The notes: generated from the sequence alone by a model not told the origin. 64,000 bases of DNA from Plutella xylostella (GCF_932276165.1 NC_063982.1:1629501-1693500), one strand, 5' to 3'; positions 31,601 through 45,600 are shown, counted from the stretch's first letter. Made by a program: numbers and translations.

Positions 31601-32346
31601 CCCCCTTTCACTCTCAGGTCCCTCCAGCAGAGATCGAGGCTGAACTCCTGAAGCACCCGGCCGTCCGGGACGCGGGAGTCGTCGGCGTCCCGGACAGGGC
31701 GTCCGGGGAGCTGCCGCTCGCCTTCGTAGTGACGCAGCCCGGCGCCGCCGTCACCGAGAGGGAGATACAGAGCTATGTCGCGGAGAAGGTGATTGATTTA
31801 TACTTTTATTGCACAATCTGCTTAAGTAATGACGCAAGTGACAAATGCTTAAAGAAGCTTTTTTTAGCCTACTGTTTGAACAGTAGGCTAGGCTGCGATA
31901 GGACCTCTAGCGCCATCTAGTGTAGTCCAACCCAACTAGATAGAAATATAGATAGAACCCAACTACCTAGATAGAGATAGAATAGACAAACAAGGTTTCG
32001 TCGATTGCGTTCCAAAGGGTAGGTAAGTCATATGAAATAAATTGAAGACCAAAGAGCCCCCAGCATTCCGGGACTTGAGTCGTATATAAATATATAGAAC
32101 GGGATGCGGGCATCTGAATTTGATCCAATCACAAAGTTTCTAATTTATCTTAAAGTATATACCTCATCTCACTATCTATTAATTTTTACCACTTGACTTA
32201 AATTAGTGTTTGTTTTACAGCTTTCGAACCCGAAACAACTCAGAGGGGGAGTGAGGTTTGTCAAAGAAATACCGAAGAATCCAAGCGGCAAGATCCTGCG
32301 GCGCATTCTCAGGGATATGCTGAAATCAGGAAAAAGCAAACTCTAA
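22609..32346 (+). CDS. Luciferase-like / 4-coumarate-CoA-ligase-like adenylating enzyme, peroxisomal
   Basis: Member of the ANL (acyl-CoA synthetase/luciferase) superfamily. It adenylates a carboxylic acid with ATP and makes the CoA thioester; the substrate is unknown. Ten exons: 22609-22725, 27552-27759, 28229-28550, 29007-29169, 29670-29815, 30331-30463, 30769-30832, 31166-31323, 31618-31788, 32221-32346. They sum to 1608 bp, exactly 535 codons plus stop, the usual family length. Motifs: AMP-binding loop YSSGTTGLPKG (from about residue 190), PWYHAYGMWG, QGYGMTEST, YRSGDIGYYDEDGYFFIVDR, then hinge and C-terminal domain with PPAEIE and PSGKILRR, whose Lys is the adenylation lysine. The protein ends GKSKL, a peroxisomal type 1 signal. 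The start at 22609 is the first ATG of an exon that ends in a GTAAGT donor. Light production is not implied; moths carry many such non-luminous paralogues. Confidence 0.95.
24590..26150 (+). pseudogene. Decayed RTE-type LINE coding sequence
   Basis: Fragments of RT sequence in shifting frames: FKKGDKEEWRN near 25120-25155, a STVDRIHTVRQIVYR-like stretch near 25920-25965, and a LEDVLKLWTGKD-like piece near 26080-26110. A 655-bp repeat (25142-25796) interrupts it. Many stops; non-functional. Confidence 0.6.
25142..25796 (+). repeat. 655-bp dispersed repeat, copy 1
   Basis: Runs from AAAGAAGAATGGCGAAACC to GGCCATTCTCCTT. A close copy in reverse orientation is at 47978-48620, with a few small indels. 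AT-rich and non-coding. Confidence 0.8.
26680..27205 (-). mobile_element. Composite tRNA-headed SINE (family C)
   Basis: On the minus strand a tRNA-like head at 27133-27205 (TGGTCTAGTGGTAGAAGC as A box, GGTTCGATTCCCGGG as B box) leads into a body with GCTGATCTCAAATGAGATTG and GCCGCCGTGGTCGAAATTCG. It then has a tail with AGGGCCCTCCACGCCGAG. The 3' part is shared with 45070-45620. The acceptor-stem ends do not pair, so it is not a tRNA gene. Confidence 0.65.
27825..27962. mobile_element. Hairpin MITE with AAGGGCC..CTTGCA ends
   Basis: AGGGCCCCTTGCACCAACA and TGTTTCTGCAAGTGGCCCT face each other. Internal TTAAATCTAGATTTAGTGTTAAATC is mirrored by GACACTAAATCTAGATT. Diverged relative of 159-279. 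It lies in intron 2 of the luciferase-like gene. Confidence 0.7.
29305..29521. mobile_element. MITE (TATAGTGCCACAAACTTATC family), copy 2
   Basis: An uninterrupted 217-bp member: TIR TATAGTGCCACAAACTTATC, CCGGTGAGAGCGAACTAAAT at the left and the complement ending GGCACTATA at the right. It is the clean counterpart of the SINE-bearing copy at 1531-2026. Confidence 0.8.
30148..30305. mobile_element. MITE (AGTGCCAATTTCT family), copy 2
   Basis: AAGTGCCAATTTCTTAATTC at the left and CAATGGAGAAATTGGCACT at the right. The interior matches 21248-21418 in reverse orientation. It ends 26 bp before the acceptor of the exon at 30331. Confidence 0.75.
30939..30975. repeat. Perfect 37-bp palindrome
   Basis: AAGTAGGTATGCTCTACA, one base, then its exact complement. 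It lies in the intron after exon 30769-30832; no known role. Confidence 0.8.
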
Positions 32347-32760
32347 ACACGGTCCGAACATTTACATAAAGCCCAAGAGATGGCGCTGAAAGCAACAAGT
32401 GAAAGTAAAATAGTAACTCCATCTAGCGGATGGTGATTATAATAAATTTATGGTTTGAGGTGTATTTTTTGTAAACGGATGTACCGTCAGCTGCAGTTTG
32501 TACAGGTTTTGAAATAATCGGTGAAATGTAACGGCTAAATCACATTATGACTTTTAAACTGTTTAGAGGTAGGTACCTAGACTACCTGCCGATCACAAAA
32601 TAGGAGACCTCTACTGATGAAATGTATTGATACATTTTTTATGCAGCTGACTGTACACGTATTTTGAGATTGTAAACGTGTACTAAATGTGATATTTTTT
32701 ATATCTAGCTAAGTATCTATTGTTATGTACAGACTGTTATTACATATTATAAAATTAAGT

Positions 32761-32766
32761 AATAAA
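32761..32766 (+). terminator. Poly(A) signal of the luciferase-like gene
   Basis: AATAAA 415 bp after the stop codon, followed by a T-rich stretch; the only clear signal before the next gene. Confidence 0.65.
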
Positions 32767-33210
32767 GTAAATTCTTTGGGATTGCGACGTTTTTCTATTT
32801 TTACTTACCCTAACCTATGGTGACTCTATGATCTAAAAAAGACTTTTTTAAAGCATTTTTTTATGCATACAGAAAGTATAACACTACCATGTCAAGTGGT
32901 TACGTAAACATATTATTATTAGCTATATTCATTATTGACTCGCCATCTCCATTTCTCTGAACTGTGAACAGTGTAATAGGCGTGGAGATGAATTTTCGTC
33001 GCTCATGATCGCGCCAGTTGGCGTTCGGCGTCGCGTGAGTTGGTACTTTCGCTTTTTAAATTTGGAACGCATTAAACAGTTGCAAATGCCGCGGGCGCTT
33101 AAAATAAGATCGAGATAAATTGGCTGTCTGAGTAAAAACCTTTGCCTTTAGAAAAAAACAAAAAATGAAGCGGGAAATTTGACATTCAAAACTATTTTTT
33201 TCCTTTTGAA

Positions 33211-33676
33211 ATGAAATCTCAATTGTTGTACGATTTGGTTATTTTAGTTATTTTAAACAGTGTTTTGTGTGATGATGAAGCAGAAGAGGAGACAGTAAAT
33301 GACAATTTATTTAAAACAAAGAATCTAGTCGATAGTAAAGGAAGCAACACGATATTGACAAAACTTTTAAGTGAAAGTAGGTTCAATAAAGACACTGTTA
33401 GAAGTCTAGGAAAAGACAATGATGTCGTGAACCATTATGAAGATATCACCATCTTGGGAGATGATGGGGAGCTAAAGAAATTAAAGTTTAAATCAGTCGT
33501 GGCACCTACAATTCCTGAAAAGTTACAGAGTAACTTAAATATAGTGACTCACAGCGAATTGGACTCAGATAAGTTAACAAATACAGTGAGTAAAGATAAA
33601 ACTAAGCAAGGTGAAGAAGAGAAGAACAAATCCGAAGGTGGTGTTTATAGATCGAAATTCTTCGATGAAATGGGGA
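33211..33676 (+). CDS. Alternative first coding exon 1a of the protease
   Basis: Starts MKSQLLYDLVILVILNSVLC, a typical signal peptide, then an acidic polar stretch (DDEAEEETVND). It ends FFDEMG at a GTAAGT donor in phase 1 with a trailing A. That joins the exon at 46093 (TG ATC CCG) exactly as exon 1b does. No other exon that could follow it is visible before 39870, so I assign it as an alternative promoter/first exon. A separate small gene is the alternative reading. Confidence 0.7.
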
Positions 33677-36600
33677 GTAAGTATTCAATTTACATTATTA
33701 TTTTATCAATAGGTCAGATCAGTACATTCAGGTCCATATCTGGACATAGGCCTCTCCCAAGGAGAAATATGTCCTCGGTCTCGCTCATCTAGCTACTTCC
33801 TAAGGCCATCGGGTCAGCGGCCTTAGGGGGTCCCACCTTACGTTTTCACAGCTCCTGTAGGCAATAAAAAAAAATGACCTATGTGAGGATTACAGCTAGA
33901 GGGACAGCTAGCTAATATACCTAAGCAGGAACTGTTCTTTTTTGATGTTGGTGTGGTGACAAAGTAATCTGAAGAAATATGGCACCAACTTCAAAAAAGA
34001 ACAGTTCCTGCTTAGGTATATTTGTACTGTCACATATAATTTGTGTAAACCTTAAATTATTTCTTACATTTTAGTGGTTTTTTGAAGTCGGTTTTTTATT
34101 TTTTTTAATTATTATTTTATTTTATAGTTTTTAGTTTATTTGCAATATTTTTTTTTATCAAAAGTAAGATGCAAATGATACCAAAAAGTCCTACTAATCA
34201 ATACGAATCATTCAAGCCTAAACACGAGGTAGTTGCTATATACCGTTGAGGAGTTCCCTTGACTGCCTTCCGTTTCCATCATCAGATCAGCTCAAGGTCA
34301 CCATCATATTTTTTTGTTATAAGAACTATATTTACGTTCTAAATTTCATTAGAATCGGTTACTAGGTGCCCAAAATGGAAATTCATACCCTGTTTTTACC
34401 CCTTTACCCACCCTTGGGGGCGAACTAAAATTCTGAAAAAAAATGGGACCACCTGGGAGCTCAATGCAATACAACAAAAAAAGAATTTTCAAAATCGGTC
34501 CATAAACGGCGGAGTAATCGGTGAACATACATAAAAAAAAATATAAAAAAAAGATCCCGACGAATTGAGAACCTCCTCCTTTTTTTGAAGTCGGTTAAAA
34601 ATCGTCACCAAAAACAGTTCGCGATAGGTGCAACACAGGCCTATTGACACTTTTATTTTCTTGATCCTAACTTAATATTATAAATGCGAAAGTAACTGTG
34701 TCTGTCTGTTACTCTTTCACGCCAAAACTACTGAACGGATTTGAATGAAATTTATTTATTTTATTTATTATAAATTTATTATAATTAGGTAAGTAAGTAG
34801 GTAGGTACTCTCAATGTAACATGCACATTATAAAAGTAAGTTTTGCATAAATAAGTAGGTAATTATAGTTACAAAGTATCTCTTTATTTTATTACAGAAC
34901 CAATCGGAATAACTTTCTATACGTAATTATTCTGGTCCATCGGTTCAACTGAAACTTCAGGCACATAATAACTGTTGTTATACGCAATATTACTGCAAGA
35001 GGCTCGTAATGGGAAGTAACTTCCTGAAATATATAAGAAAGTGGTAATAAAGAAATGCATAATGAAGTATAAATAGGTACTAAATTATACAGTTCATTTG
35101 GTTGCTGTACCGGTTGATTACTTTCGAGTAAGTAAGTATTAAAAAGTTGCTTGAATTGGTGATCATCCTCATCAGACAATAATCTATGTATACATACGGG
35201 ACTACGGGACATACCTTTACTACCTATTCCAAGTAAAGAGCTGTATCGGTGGCCCAGTTCTGGTCATGTATTATTTAGCGAGTTTGTTAGTTTGCCGTCG
35301 ACACGATAAGAAGAAGAAGAGGATATCCAAACGAATTTCATCCGGAAATATGCTCACAAGAAGGCATATAGGTAATAGGTATACAAGGTGTTGCAAATAG
35401 GGTATACTAAGCCGAAACCTACGTGTGCAGCAAGAATAACCGGGCTTAGATATAACATGCTGCACACTTAGTTTTCGGCTTAGCCTGTATGTGTATAAGC
35501 TAGTATAAATACTAGTATCAAGCTCCAATAACTGAACGATAATTTACATAATAATTCAAGAACCCTAAGTGCAGCCTGCGCGAGTGAAAGTTCTACCTTG
35601 AATCCGGCTTCAGTAATTTATTAGTCATTACATTAGTTACAAGCCAGTGTTTACAATGTTACGTAGTGGAACGTAATGTTAAGGAAAACTCTAGTTTAGG
35701 ATATTTTTTCTTTGTAGGTACCTAAGTCAGATTTAACATTGAGGATATAGGTACTTTTTATTATTAAATCCTTTATTGCAAATAAATCAATTAGAACATA
35801 GGCGAACTTAATGCTAAAAGTATTCTCTTCCAGTTAACCTTGGGCGTTGTGGAGAAAATTATTGGTAGTGCGAAAGACAATGAGGACGGAGGACAGTTTA
35901 ACTTTTTGTCAAAAGTTTTTATATTAGGGCAGTCAGTTAGCCTAACTTGCAGGCACCCATTTATAGACGTCCAGATGATGTAGTGGCTATATTCCATTTC
36001 ACGGGGAAAGACATCTGATACAAACAAAACTACCCTTAGGTATTTGAATGTAATAAGGGTCCTGTCAGATATCTTTCCCCGTGAAACAAGGTATAGTGAC
36101 CCTGACTGCTTTGCCGAAGCTCCCGGGTTCGATTCCCGGCCGGGGAGGCTATTTGTTTAACTATGTTTAAAGCACGCCACTGGATGCTATATATAGATCG
36201 CATCCGGTGGCGTACTTTGGGCCTATCTAAGTCCATCCTGAAATGATACACTCACGGGAAATGAAAAGTTTCCACTGAGAAAAGCACCAAATTACTCCTA
36301 TCCGGAAAAGGCTAGATTAATGACATACGCCTTCTAACTGCAACATTGAAGTAAGTACATTAAACAGAGCATCGGGATATTACCAACTAAACACGGTAGT
36401 ATTTTGTTAAAATTTTCAATTAAATGTTTGAAAAAATTGGGGTCATTTGGTGTCGTAATTTTTGAGAGGAACTATTTCATTGCCCGTGAGTGTATTAGGT
36501 ATAAGGGCACAGAGAGATCTAGAGCTTCCAGCTTCTCTTATCCGCCGAACCAAGAAGTCTGTTCAACATTGTCATCACAGAATAGCAACGACATCCGCTT

Positions 36601-39600
36601 TTCACAGACCACAGCTTTACCATAGACAAAAGGCATTACGACATTTACGAAGATGTTCAGATATTGCGCTCATGGCGTTCCGTTCTGATTGCTGTCTTGT
36701 GACAACCCTAGCCTTAATCTTTGGACTGCATTTTAAATATGAATATGAGTGACCCTAATTTTAAAGTCATGTTCGCTCTAGTTTTTATTTTAGGTTGGTT
36801 TAATTTTTGACTTCTGTTCTATTCTCTGTGGGGGTGTAAGTACCTGCACCTGGCTCTCTCGAGTGTAACCTTTGTGCATATCCCCTAGGTCTAAACTGCC
36901 TTCCTAAGCTTGGACCATTTCCCACCACGCTGGTCCACTGCTGGTGGGTTCACATATCTAGATGTGCTAAATCTAGATATGTAGGTTTCCTCACGATGTT
37001 TTCCTTCACCGTAAGAACGATGGTATACATTGAACTAAAGTTAAAAGAACTCATTGGTACATGTCAGCGCTGGGATTCGAACCCGCATCTCTTGCGTGAG
37101 AAGCGGGCGCTTACCTGACTGAGCTACCACCGCCCCTCTGGGGCTTAAAACACTAGTCACAACCGCAAGATGCGCTCGCAACAGGCAACCAGTTACGTTC
37201 GCCAAACGTGCAACCGCGAATCACTTTCGTTTTCGAACGAATACCTACCCACAATTATAATTAGATTTTATGTAATACGTTTCGCGGCCATTAGCGCATG
37301 GCAACCGATTCTTAGAATTAGATTAAGTGGTCGGCTAGATCCATTCATTGTGGTGCGGCGTTCTGTGATAGGTGCTACGTCTATTCTATTCTGTACTATG
37401 CTGTATTCATTCTTATTTGGCGAAAAAGGTAAACAATCTTTGTGTGTCTTTTTAATTAAAATACTATTAAAGAAATAAACTACGGCCAAAATAAATGGTT
37501 TAGTTACGAAATCAATCATTTTGCTTGTAAGTATTTCCTTTGTCATTATGTTTTATTTTATCACTTAGTTTTTAAATTAATTCAAATAAAAAGACACTTC
37601 AAGATTGCTCAAAATCTATGACAAGTAAGAAAAAATACGTTGAAAAAATATATTCCTCGTGGGGGTGTTAGTACCTGTACCTGGCTCTCTAGAATGGAAC
37701 CTTTGTGCGTATCCCCTTAAGGTCTACCCAACTACAGTGATGTTTACTTAGGTTGGTACCTAGGTAATTTTTTTGAGAAAATGGCCTTACAACGTAGCAA
37801 TGTCACTCTGAGAGGGTCAGGTACATCATCATTATACTATATCAACAAGTATCACAACCCGCTCACTAGAATTTACTCGTAAAGCAGTAAACCGTCCTTT
37901 TATCACAATCCAAAGAGCATACCATACTTATTCCAAAACCATTTGAATCCAATATAAGAACTTTGTCACTTAGAACATTGTACAACAAAGTGGACTCTTT
38001 AGCGCATCCTTAAAAAGGATCTTTATACCCTCAGCTTTAGAGTACCATTTCCTCCGTCTGCGACCATGTAGGTTCTTTAAGGTTGTCACTTGCCTGTTTT
38101 GGAAAGTGTGGGGAAAGTTGTTTGCCGGCGCCTGGCTCGCAAGACTTGTGCAGAGTAACTAGGGTATAGGCCAGTTTACTAAAGCTGGCACGTTCACAGT
38201 ACTCACATATAGAGGCCGCGACTAGGCAAACGTAGTGTGGGACGCCCTCCGGCTAGATGGGGTGACGACTTGCGAAAGGTGGCTAGTTATGATTGGATGC
38301 GGAAAGCTAAAGATCACATCCAGTGGCGTGCTTTGGGAGAGGCCTACGTCCAGCAGTGGACTGCTATAGGCTGATGATTGATGATGATGATTGACATATA
38401 GTTATATGCAATTTTCCTATGTACTTATAGTAAGGATATTTAACATACTTGGTGCATCGATCACACGTAACCGTCACTAATGGATGAATACCAAAAATAT
38501 CACACTGTATATACTTAAATACAATTTACAAAAGCAGTAGCAAAGAATAGAATAGAATAAAATACGATCAAAAGTACGACGTCACAGGCACTTTCAGATT
38601 CACAGACGACACACAAGCGCAACGACGACGCAACGTGTCACTGTCACTGTGTGGTACGTGCCAGGCGTGCCAGCATTCGATAACTGGACTATACAATCTT
38701 GGTCGTAGTGCCGATATATAGCCTTATCATTATTATTGGACCTTGTATACCTAGATGGAAATGGAAGGAAATGTCCGCCCCATATCTTTCACTGTGGACT
38801 AACTAGTTTTAGAAGTTATAGCTGGTTGCTGTTACTAAGGCTAACTAGATTTAAAAAATATTTTTGGGAAAACGCTTTATATAAGTTAAGTACTGAGTAA
38901 GCACTGAGTAATTATCGGCTTAATGTGTGTGCCTCTGGCTATGTATTGTATAGTAAGTATATTAGTGTGGTAAGAAGTATTGGATAGAAGTTTATTTATA
39001 GCCCAATAAGTAAGTTTATAAATAATATATGTACTCTTTTATTAAATTTGTTATAAGTAGGTAAGTACTACTCATTAACTATCTACCAAATTAACTTTTA
39101 ATTTGCAATGTTATCCTAATCGATATTTAATTAATTAGCTATAGTTATAATTATTACTTACTTACTTTATTCTAATTTCACATGATCCATTAACAGTTTA
39201 AACGCAATCTTTCACTGCTATGCACTTTAGTTGTCAAATGTTTATTTACCAATTGTTAAAACTCAATTTTCTTCCACAATTTCGTATGTAACATCATCAT
39301 ACCTAGATCAAAATTTGTAGTAAGTACCTACTCACCTAACTTTTTAAAGTGACAATTGGTATGAAAATTTGGGTAAATTCCACACAAACAATGGCATGAA
39401 AGGTAAGTAGATAATTTTACCTACTTGGTGGGCACTTATATGTACCTACACACACGGCGATAGAATCTGAGGAACAAGCGGGGCCATTGTTGTATTTCTA
39501 TGTTATTGAAAATGACACATTGTGTGCCGCAGACAAAATGGTTCTGTAGAAAATTTGCTCAAAATACGGTGAATTTTACAAGAAACAAATTTTACACTTT

Positions 39601-42600
39601 AGTCTTCAGACTTTAGCAGATACAATGTAAGGTCTTGAATAACAGTGTTAAAGTTGTAGTTGTTAGCTGTGTTACCTAATACATTACGATTGGCACAAAA
39701 ACGTTAGAGAGAAATTACTAAGGAACCCGAATAAAAAGTGAAAAGGCACGAAGCCACGCGATCGCCGGTTACTTCCGATTTTTCGTTTCCCGCGCACAGA
39801 CGTGCCAGAGTGAATGTAAAGTAGAAAAAAAAACTCAGAAAAAAATGTGCATACCAAAGTGTTAGTGCAATGACTGTTTCTCATACAGCCAACGAAAGTA
39901 AACCTAATGGATTGGCGGGCGAAATTAAAAATAAAAATTTCAAAATTCGAAGAAAGTGCGAGCGTGCCAGCATGTTGTGGAAAACGGGACCTCTTTTGTT
40001 TTTAATAGTTTTCAGTTTGAAATCAGTGTTGTGTTCGGAAATTGAAAACGATGTGTTGACTTTACAAGACGATTTGGATTTAAAGGATGACGAGGAGGCT
40101 TCGGATAGACGGCGTCCTGCGAATGACCAGGAGAAGGATATTTTATTATTAGAAGCGTTAGGAAGGCGGAAGGGGTCGCGGCCCAGCAGTGCCTACAGTT
40201 CTTCGCAAGAGGATGACTCTATCATGGATTTACTGGGAAAAAGTAAGTTCTTAGAATAAGGAATCTCGCTTAGTTACTGGCCGGAAAACTGGCTTAGCAA
40301 CATGTTTTTATTTTTATCCAACAGTTTTCTTTGTAAGAGGCGAAAGTTCTTTGATTGTGAACGTAGACACCGTAAAATATATATCAATATCAGTAGAGTT
40401 TCAAATAATTGAATAACAAGATTTTCCCGACAGACATTTTATAGCTATGTCCGGTTTAGAGTAACTTTATAGATTTCAAAGCGATAGAGATGCACTGTTG
40501 CTGCGCGGGAAACTGATGTTTATGACGCTATTACAATCTAATTATAATTTATTAAATTATAATCTTCACTTACTAAGGTTGAGCCGATCGTGGAATCGTA
40601 TACGTAGTTACTCATTATAAATATTCTGCTAATTTAGTCACTTACGTTGAAGGATAAGGGTCATTGGATTATCCACTATTCAGCGATATTAAGTAAATAC
40701 CTTAAAGTAGGAACCACTTTTTTCATTTTTCAGTATCTAAACATAATCACGGGAATAGAATGCTTTGCATTGCATAGCATAGCAAAAATGATGCAGCTTT
40801 CCGTTACCTTGAAAAAATATAGTTATTATTAGTCATTATAGAAAGCGATATTTACCTAATCTAATTTCTAATGATTGTGAAATTAGAATTAGCTGTGAGA
40901 CGCGGAACATCATATAATTAGAAAGGCGTGTTATTGGATGTAGATGTTTTAGCATTAGTCAGGCATACAAAATATTGTTTGTTTAGCTAAAATCTACCAT
41001 GATTCTTGATCCTACTAATATTATAAAGGCGAAAGTTTGTGAGTGTGTATGTTTGTTACTTCTTCACGTCAAAACGGCTGAACCGATTTTAATGAAATTT
41101 GGTATGGAGTTAGCTGACCTAGGACCCTGGATTAACACATAGGCTAATTTTATCGCAGAATTCCCACGGGAAAAGTTTTTAAGACGAAGCGAAGCTTGCG
41201 GGAGCAGCTAGATATTATACATATTCCACGTTTTTAAGAGTTTTCTGGTCTTAATTTTACGTAAACATGGTATAATATGGCAATATGAATTGAATACCTC
41301 AATTTACAAACCCCGGTTTGATTGTAATTTAAATAAAAACATACTAATCCCGTGCGTATAATATGATCCAGAAACGTGGACTATGATGGTTAATTCGACT
41401 CGTCCATAGATTTAAAGGAAACCGAGAAATGAAAGTAGGTCTGCTCGGGGTTTCTCTAAAGGACCATGTCAGAAATGAGATTATATGTATAATACTTATA
41501 TATAAATAAAATTAATAGATGATAAATTATCATATATATTCTGAGACTAAAATGTTTTTGGTTTTTGGAATCGTCTAGGCATAATATATTCGCGTCAATC
41601 CATACTTAGTATATCATTATGATCAGGTAGTTGTCAAAATCAATATTTCAAATTAGCCAAATGTACCTACATAACAAACCGTCAATGTTTGAATAGGCAG
41701 TTTGTAAGTTTGACAAGGTACAAAAGTGTACAGCGACTTATGCAGCTGACTGTACTTACATGAAATTCATAATATAATTTAGCAATTCAATCAATTAAAC
41801 TCGATTTCGACTGTCAAAACAAATTACAATATCTTCTAATGAACGACAAAATTATTATTGCAACTGTAAATGACATTGATTTCCTTTAGAAATAGTGTTG
41901 TAGAATGTTACGCAACGCATATTGACTATTGCCATACAAAAGAGTTCAACGCGCAAGTTCAATGGCTAGTAGGCGGTTTCTTTGATTGTGTATCAATAAT
42001 GTAAGTGTTTCGTTTGAAGTAGGCTACATAACAAATAACATTTGGATTGAATGTGATAGAATATTTTTGTACTTATATTTTATGTTATATCAAGGACTCT
42101 AAAATACGTTTTACAGTTTAAAATAATACTTTTTTGCGTGTTTATAGCTAATTAAAATATTTAAAATTGGCATGACTTGTACAGATAATCCTGGCGCTTA
42201 TTATTTGCAGAAATTATGGGCGCTAGTGAGCCCTATAGTACTAAATTCTAAGAAAGAGCCTATTTTCTTATTCTAAACCCTAGTCCAGCTCTAATGTTTG
42301 GTACCGACACAAGAAAGAAGAATATACAAAATTGTATACGTTCTTACATAATAACTATCGCTATTTCAGAGATACTATCATCAAGCTACAGTAAAATATA
42401 TCCCAAACAAGATGCTTGTCATTTCGATATCATCAGCACGTGTTATAAGAAAGTGTTTGTTATAACTTTATTGCAACACGGCGCGTGTTCATGACTCAAC
42501 AAATTTCACTCTTCGTGTTTGTTGTTTGTTATTTATATTTATTTATAAAAAGACGGATCTGTCCGCGGGTCGTTGTGAAGACAAATCGTCTTTTTGTACA

Positions 42601-45600
42601 TTTACTAAAGTAGCTTGTCGGTGGTACTTTCTCTTAAAAAGTTAGTATTTTCGTAACTATTAGTATCTACTTGGTATTTTTTTTTGTGTAATACCTACGT
42701 ACGCGCCGTATGATTTCTAACCGGATATATAATACTAGATGTTCCCGAGAGCTTTACTTCACCTTAAAAAGTTTTCCCGTGGGTATTTTGTGTTAAAAAG
42801 TAGCATGTGTGTTAATCAGGGTGTCAGCTAACTCCATGCCAAATGTCATTTAAATCATTTCAGCCGTTTTTATGTGAAGAAGTAACAAACATACCTACCT
42901 ACTAACAAAAATTCGCCTTTATAATATTACCTAATAGGATATTTATTGGGAACATCACATAATATACCCCAGCGCGTCTATAGACTTATGATACCTTGAA
43001 TTGGCTGAGTTTTGGTCAAGTAAAATTTAAGAATCAGGTAGAATTGACACGAAAGAAAAAGAAGATACCGTGAATTTCTTAGAATGGAAGTAACTTATTT
43101 ACCGTTGATGATAAAAATTAATATCTACAAATACCTACACTCGCCAATGAAAAGGTTCCATTGAGAAAATCATCAAATTATTCCTAAACGGAATAAACTA
43201 ACTTAATGACGTCTTCTGTAATATTTAACTTCCTTTAAAATTGTGCATCAGCATATTACCAACCAACAACGTTAATATTTTCAAATTTCCTATTAAATGT
43301 TTGAAAAAATTTGGGCCATTCGAAGTCTGAAGTTTGTAAGTGGAACTGTTTCTTTTCACGTCAGTGTAGTTACATACAAATAGTATTTAAAATCACCTAA
43401 TCATTAAACGGTTCCAACCAAATAAATTACATTTGCTATTACCTAAGAGAACACAAAACACGCAGACAGATTAATCATAATAAAATTACGTTACTGCATT
43501 ACTGCGTGCGTTAAAAAAACAGCTGTACGAATAGATCAAAGATGGCGGTGAACGGCCGCAATGATCTATAGACCAATGATCTATAGATCATTGATCAATT
43601 TCACTGTGCGCGTGCGCTTTTACTCTCGTCGTTCAATGATCTTTGTGGTCTGTTTAAACGATATTGTTTTTTGTTATTTATAGAGTTTACTTTAACATCG
43701 TGAGCAAAGAAAAAGTTCCAGTGACCAAATTACTCCTTAACGAAAGAAAAGTATCTTATTATAAAGTAATGACGCCGTCTGCAATATTGAAGTACATAAC
43801 AGCGCATCAGAATATTACCAACTAAAAACGTAAATAGATAAATTAATATGTTCGAAAAAATGGGGTCGTTTTTGTGTCGGCATTTTGTGGGTGTAACTTT
43901 TTCATTGCCCGTAAGTTAATGTACGTATAACGTAAGTAGTTAGTATAATTTACGCGGTAGATAGGTATACAAGACGGCCGAATGGCGTAGTGGTTAGTGA
44001 CCCTGACTACTGAGCCGATGGTCCCGGGTTCGATTCCCGGCTGGGGCAGATATTTGTTTAAACACAGATATTTGTTCTCGGGTCTTGGATGTGCCCGTAA
44101 AATGGCAATGGGCCCGCCCCCTATTACATTGGGACTAACATAACACTCTGGCGAAAAGTGGGTGCAGCAATGCACCTCTGCCTACCCCGCAAGGGAGTAC
44201 ATTAGTACAAGGCATGAGTGCGTGTGTGTGTTGTTTATAGGTATACATATGAGGATGGCGCGGGTCTGTCAACTAGGAATATAAGGGTTAGATCAGACGA
44301 GCGTAATTTTGTGAGTAGTTGCCCCACCCTCCGAACCCGGGCATCACAATACGCGACTCACAACTCACCAAATTACGCTCGTCTGGCCTCACCCTATCAC
44401 TGTTATTTTAACGAATATAGATACAAATCTTATCAAAGTATCGTCACTCTCGATTGTGTTACAATGTTCTGGTTAACACGAAAGGAGCCTCTCGAGGAAG
44501 TCAGCGACTAATTATACCGACTAATCCCTTCACCACCGTGACAAACCCTCATGATTCAGGAGAGCTGACAGTATTCTGCCATCTTAACTGCGAGCTTCTT
44601 TAGTGTGTTATTTAGTAGCTATTGTACATAGCTTAACTTATTTGCAAAACTCTGACGGCATACGCTACAAGCAGCACCCCTCAGAAGGGTTTCTCTACAC
44701 TGACGAAAATCTAGCGAACGAGAGCTGTTGTGCAAATGGCATGGTTGATACAACGAGATAGGTTAACCTGAAGGGCTAGTACGGGGCGCATTTAAGACGT
44801 GACAAAAGTTTTGCATCGCTGTCACTCACACCGCGCAGCCTCAAGAGAGAGCGCGACGGAGAACCTTTGTCACGTCTTATTAGCGCCCTGTGCAACATGT
44901 GTCTCGTCTTTGTCACCAACACGCTAAGAAGAAAACGTAATTCACATTTAACACTCACAAGCTCAGCATCTCTGTAAAAAATACACATGAAACATTTTAT
45001 TCTAAGCTAATAGCATATGTTAGTTAGATAAATTTAGGAAGAAATTGATAACAAATATGACGACGTAGTCACGTCGAAGGTCAGACTCAGCGTGGAGGCC
45101 CCCTCGACGACGAAATCTTGATGTGCACTCACAAAACTCACTTGTCTCTTTATAATATAGTAAACAAATATAATAGATTAGAAATTTTATTTAATACTTA
45201 GTTTTATTAAACATTATGAAGTTATTATTAAAATAAAATATTAAGTACTTATTATTTAACTAAACTATCTAGATATTTTACAAATAAAAATGATAATAAT
45301 ATAAAATACTTATAACTGGCCTGGAAATATTCTACCCTTAATAAACAGGAGTTTATCAAAGGTAGAATATTTCTTTTAGTTCGCTGCCGTCGCCCGGGAT
45401 GGTTCCGAGGAGGCTGGCAGCGTTCATAGATTAGATATATTTTTAGATAATAGTTTTATTTAAAAAATTTAATACCTACTATAATATTATAAGTTTAGTG
45501 TAAATAATTTGTAATAGGTAAATAATATAATGCCTAATGGCAGTTGGTGATATTTAACCGATATTACCCAAATTCACTATAATTCCGATAATCGCGACCG

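Noticed and set aside
33211..33792. Exon 1a as a separate one-exon secreted protein of 193 residues
   Set aside because: The frame after 33676 runs into an RTE remnant (GHRPLPR), and a consensus GTAAGT donor with the right phase is present at 33677. I keep it as a possibility only.
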